A stretch of DNA of 64,000 nt, taken from Desulfovibrio ferrophilus. Lineage in GTDB: Bacteria > Desulfobacterota > Desulfovibrionia > Desulfovibrionales > Desulfovibrionaceae. The translations under genes were made by a program, and so were the position numbers. The notes under the pieces are model-generated. The model was not told the DNA's origin and did no database searches. It was given only the letters and a program-made list of their open reading frames with translations. The stretch lies in contig NZ_AP017378.1 of NCBI RefSeq assembly GCF_003966735.1, forward strand, positions 1,659,501 to 1,723,500. The letters are read 5' to 3'. Each line of letters starts with the position of its first letter. Position 1 is the first letter of the stretch. Positions 62,813-64,000 of the stretch are shown here, piece by piece.

Positions 62813-63594
62813 TCTCGCAACAGGTCGGTCTGCAACTGCCGCCCCAGTTCAATGAACTCGGGCCGATCAGGCATCAATTTCAGCAAATCATTCAAATGCC
62901 CCCTCTCACGCAGCAATGCACGACTCGAAGTAAAATTCAGATCGTAAACCCAAGAGGCCAGCAGCAATTTAAAGTCGTTGAGATAGCGCATATCCATATA
63001 ATTGGCCTGGCTGCGCCCCTGAACCTGTTCCAGCACAACAGGAGTATAGGCCTCCGGATCTTCTTCAAGCCCCAGCGTAATGGTCTTGTCCAGCGGTGAA
63101 TCACAATCAAGGTGTTCGAGCATAACCAAAAAGATGTCCAGCTTGTCCGCATCGCGCACCGCACGCGCGGCCAAATCGATCCCGAAGGGAAGCCCCCTGG
63201 GCAGATTGCGACGGTTATGCAGAATCACTGCCGACAGCACTACCTTGCGGCGGACCGGGTCCAAATCCTCCAACAATCCCTCTTCGCGCAGGGCACGAAC
63301 CCCCATCCGTCCGTGATCATCCGAAAGCTTGTCCTTGAAGGTGCCGTAACGAACCAATTGAGGGAAGCGGCCAGTATCATGATACAGGGCAGCCAAATGC
63401 ACGGTCTCGACAAGCCCGGCGTCCAGCCCGCCCTGTCCGGCAATCCCCTTGAGAATAAGCTGGGCATTGTCCAGCACCCGCAGCGAATGCTCACGCTTGA
63501 GGTCGATGTTCCCCAATTGCCCATCCGCCATGGCCCTGTACTTGGCCACAAAGTCCCCGAAACGGCGACGATGCACCCCAAGTAAATCAGGCAT
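62776..63594 (-). CDS. HD-domain phosphohydrolase
   Basis: A 272-residue HD-superfamily hydrolase. The metal motif is visible as H (EHSLRVLDNAQ), HD (LAALYHDTGRFPQ) and later D (RDADKLDIFLVM), giving the H...HD...D pattern. Substrates of this group are nucleotides or oligonucleotides. It may be a HDOD-like or YfbR-type enzyme; this is not decided. The start at 63594 (MPDLLGVHRRRFGDF) is chosen; the open frame to 63948 is rejected because it overlaps the next gene. It overlaps the PilZ end by 37 bases. Confidence 0.78.
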   Translation of the reverse strand: MPDLLGVHRRRFGDFVAKYRAMADGQLGNIDLKREHSLRVLDNAQLILKGIAGQGGLDAGLVETVHLAALYHDTGRFPQLVRYGTFKDKLSDDHGRMGVRALREEGLLEDLDPVRRKVVLSAVILHNRRNLPRGLPFGIDLAARAVRDADKLDIFLVMLEHLDCDSPLDKTITLGLEEDPEAYTPVVLEQVQGRSQANYMDMRYLNDFKLLLASWVYDLNFTSSRALLRERGHLNDLLKLMPDRPEFIELGRQLQTDLLRDQGENSPMTWAT

Positions 63595-63925
63595 CGTCTT
63601 TCCAGAGGGTTTTGACCGCTTCCTCATAGTCATCATCAGACAACTCCCCATCCTTCCAGCTCTGCCGCAACACCTTGGCCTTGGCCTTCTTGCGATTACG
63701 TTCATCGATGTGTTCGGTACCAAACTCCTCAGGCCGCAGTCGCCCCCCCGGCCCGAACAGGACTCGCAGGAGCCAGGCAATGCCAATAAAAACAACAAGG
63801 ACGAACAGCAACCGGGCCGCACCAGCCACCCAGGGGCTCCCCAGACCGGTAAAAGGCCACCCTTCCCAGCCTGTGCGCTGCGCTGTTGTCTGAACCTGAA
63901 CTGCCACATTAAGCATATTGAACAC
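63587..63925 (-). CDS. Membrane protein with SHOCT-like C-terminus
   Basis: A 112-residue protein. A short N-terminal part precedes one membrane segment (about 36-58, AARLLFVLVVFIGIAWLLRVL), then a charged helix and a C-terminal sequence WKDGELSDDDYEEAVKTLWKD resembling the SHOCT motif of short oligomerisation domains. The GTG at 63925 has AAGGAG six bases upstream; ATG 63916 is the alternative. It overlaps the HD gene start by eight bases, so the two are coupled. The function is unknown. Confidence 0.6.
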   Translation of the reverse strand: MFNMLNVAVQVQTTAQRTGWEGWPFTGLGSPWVAGAARLLFVLVVFIGIAWLLRVLFGPGGRLRPEEFGTEHIDERNRKKAKAKVLRQSWKDGELSDDDYEEAVKTLWKDDA

Positions 63926-64000
63926 TGCGTACTCCTTGAACAAATCACATTTCAAACCTGTCGCACCCGCGCAGGCCCGCAAAAGGTACCCGTTTCGCAC

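Overview
The window reads as a stretch of the chromosome of a sulfate-reducing, Desulfovibrio-like deltaproteobacterium (Desulfobacterota). The signs are a GC-rich code, a stand-alone DsrK/HdrD-type CCG iron-sulfur protein, a minimal SufC-SufB pair, the futalosine menaquinone enzyme MqnC, a RluD-CoaE fusion and several small conserved proteins of unknown function. The genus assignment is inference; no rRNA or other phylogenetic marker was used. There is no prophage, insertion sequence or CRISPR array. The region is mostly housekeeping, with some regulatory and membrane genes.

Layout. 1-7456: a partial membrane protein, a CheY-like regulator, a Tim44-domain protein, then on the minus strand nudix-metF, asd, a class IV aminotransferase and a glycosyltransferase, followed by a periplasmic solute-binding protein. 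7453-16139 (minus): an ABC-F protein, and a long run HAD-psd-pssA-leuA-leuC-leuD-leuB that ends in a clear terminator. 16345-23245 (plus): a YdjM-like membrane protein, an EamA transporter, an RND efflux pair and a MarR regulator. 23356-30378: a YprB-like nuclease, an SRAP protein, a PAS-GGDEF cyclase, a TreT-like glycosyltransferase, a MerR-like regulator, and divergently from it a rhodanese with an in-frame TGA. 30758-36676: CCG protein, ketopantoate reductase, two near-identical tRNA-Lys units, DsbD, PhzF. 36818-47137: SurE, M24 peptidase, P-type ATPase, PsiE, M15 peptidase, AspA, an HMA-like plus HAD pair, MltC. 47269-64000: phosphodiesterase, MqnC, CoA-binding, YkgJ and DnaJ proteins, a second YdjM-like protein, EamA, a Cys-rich membrane GGDEF, SufB/SufC, rhomboid, RluD-CoaE, a PilZ protein and an HD hydrolase.

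The strongest unusual signal is at 29977-30378. A secreted rhodanese is interrupted by one in-frame TGA exactly where relatives carry a Cys in a C-x-C-P-N-E active-site loop. The frame continues intact to the normal rhodanese C-terminus, and the TGA is followed at once by a two-part stem-loop with a G-rich apical loop, as expected of a bacterial SECIS. The simplest reading is a periplasmic selenocysteine-containing sulfurtransferase. Other points of interest are a shared GATAGGCT-type palindrome in front of the RND operon and its MarR gene, a diguanylate cyclase with 14 cysteines between its membrane part and GGDEF domain, and an adjacent pair of small proteins resembling separate pieces of a P-type ATPase.

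Functional ties: leucine and phospholipid synthesis share one likely transcript; Asd and MetF feed the aspartate-family and one-carbon pathways; two active-looking GGDEF enzymes and one PilZ receptor imply c-di-GMP signalling; DsbD, the rhodanese and SufBC all concern thiol, sulfur or Fe-S chemistry.
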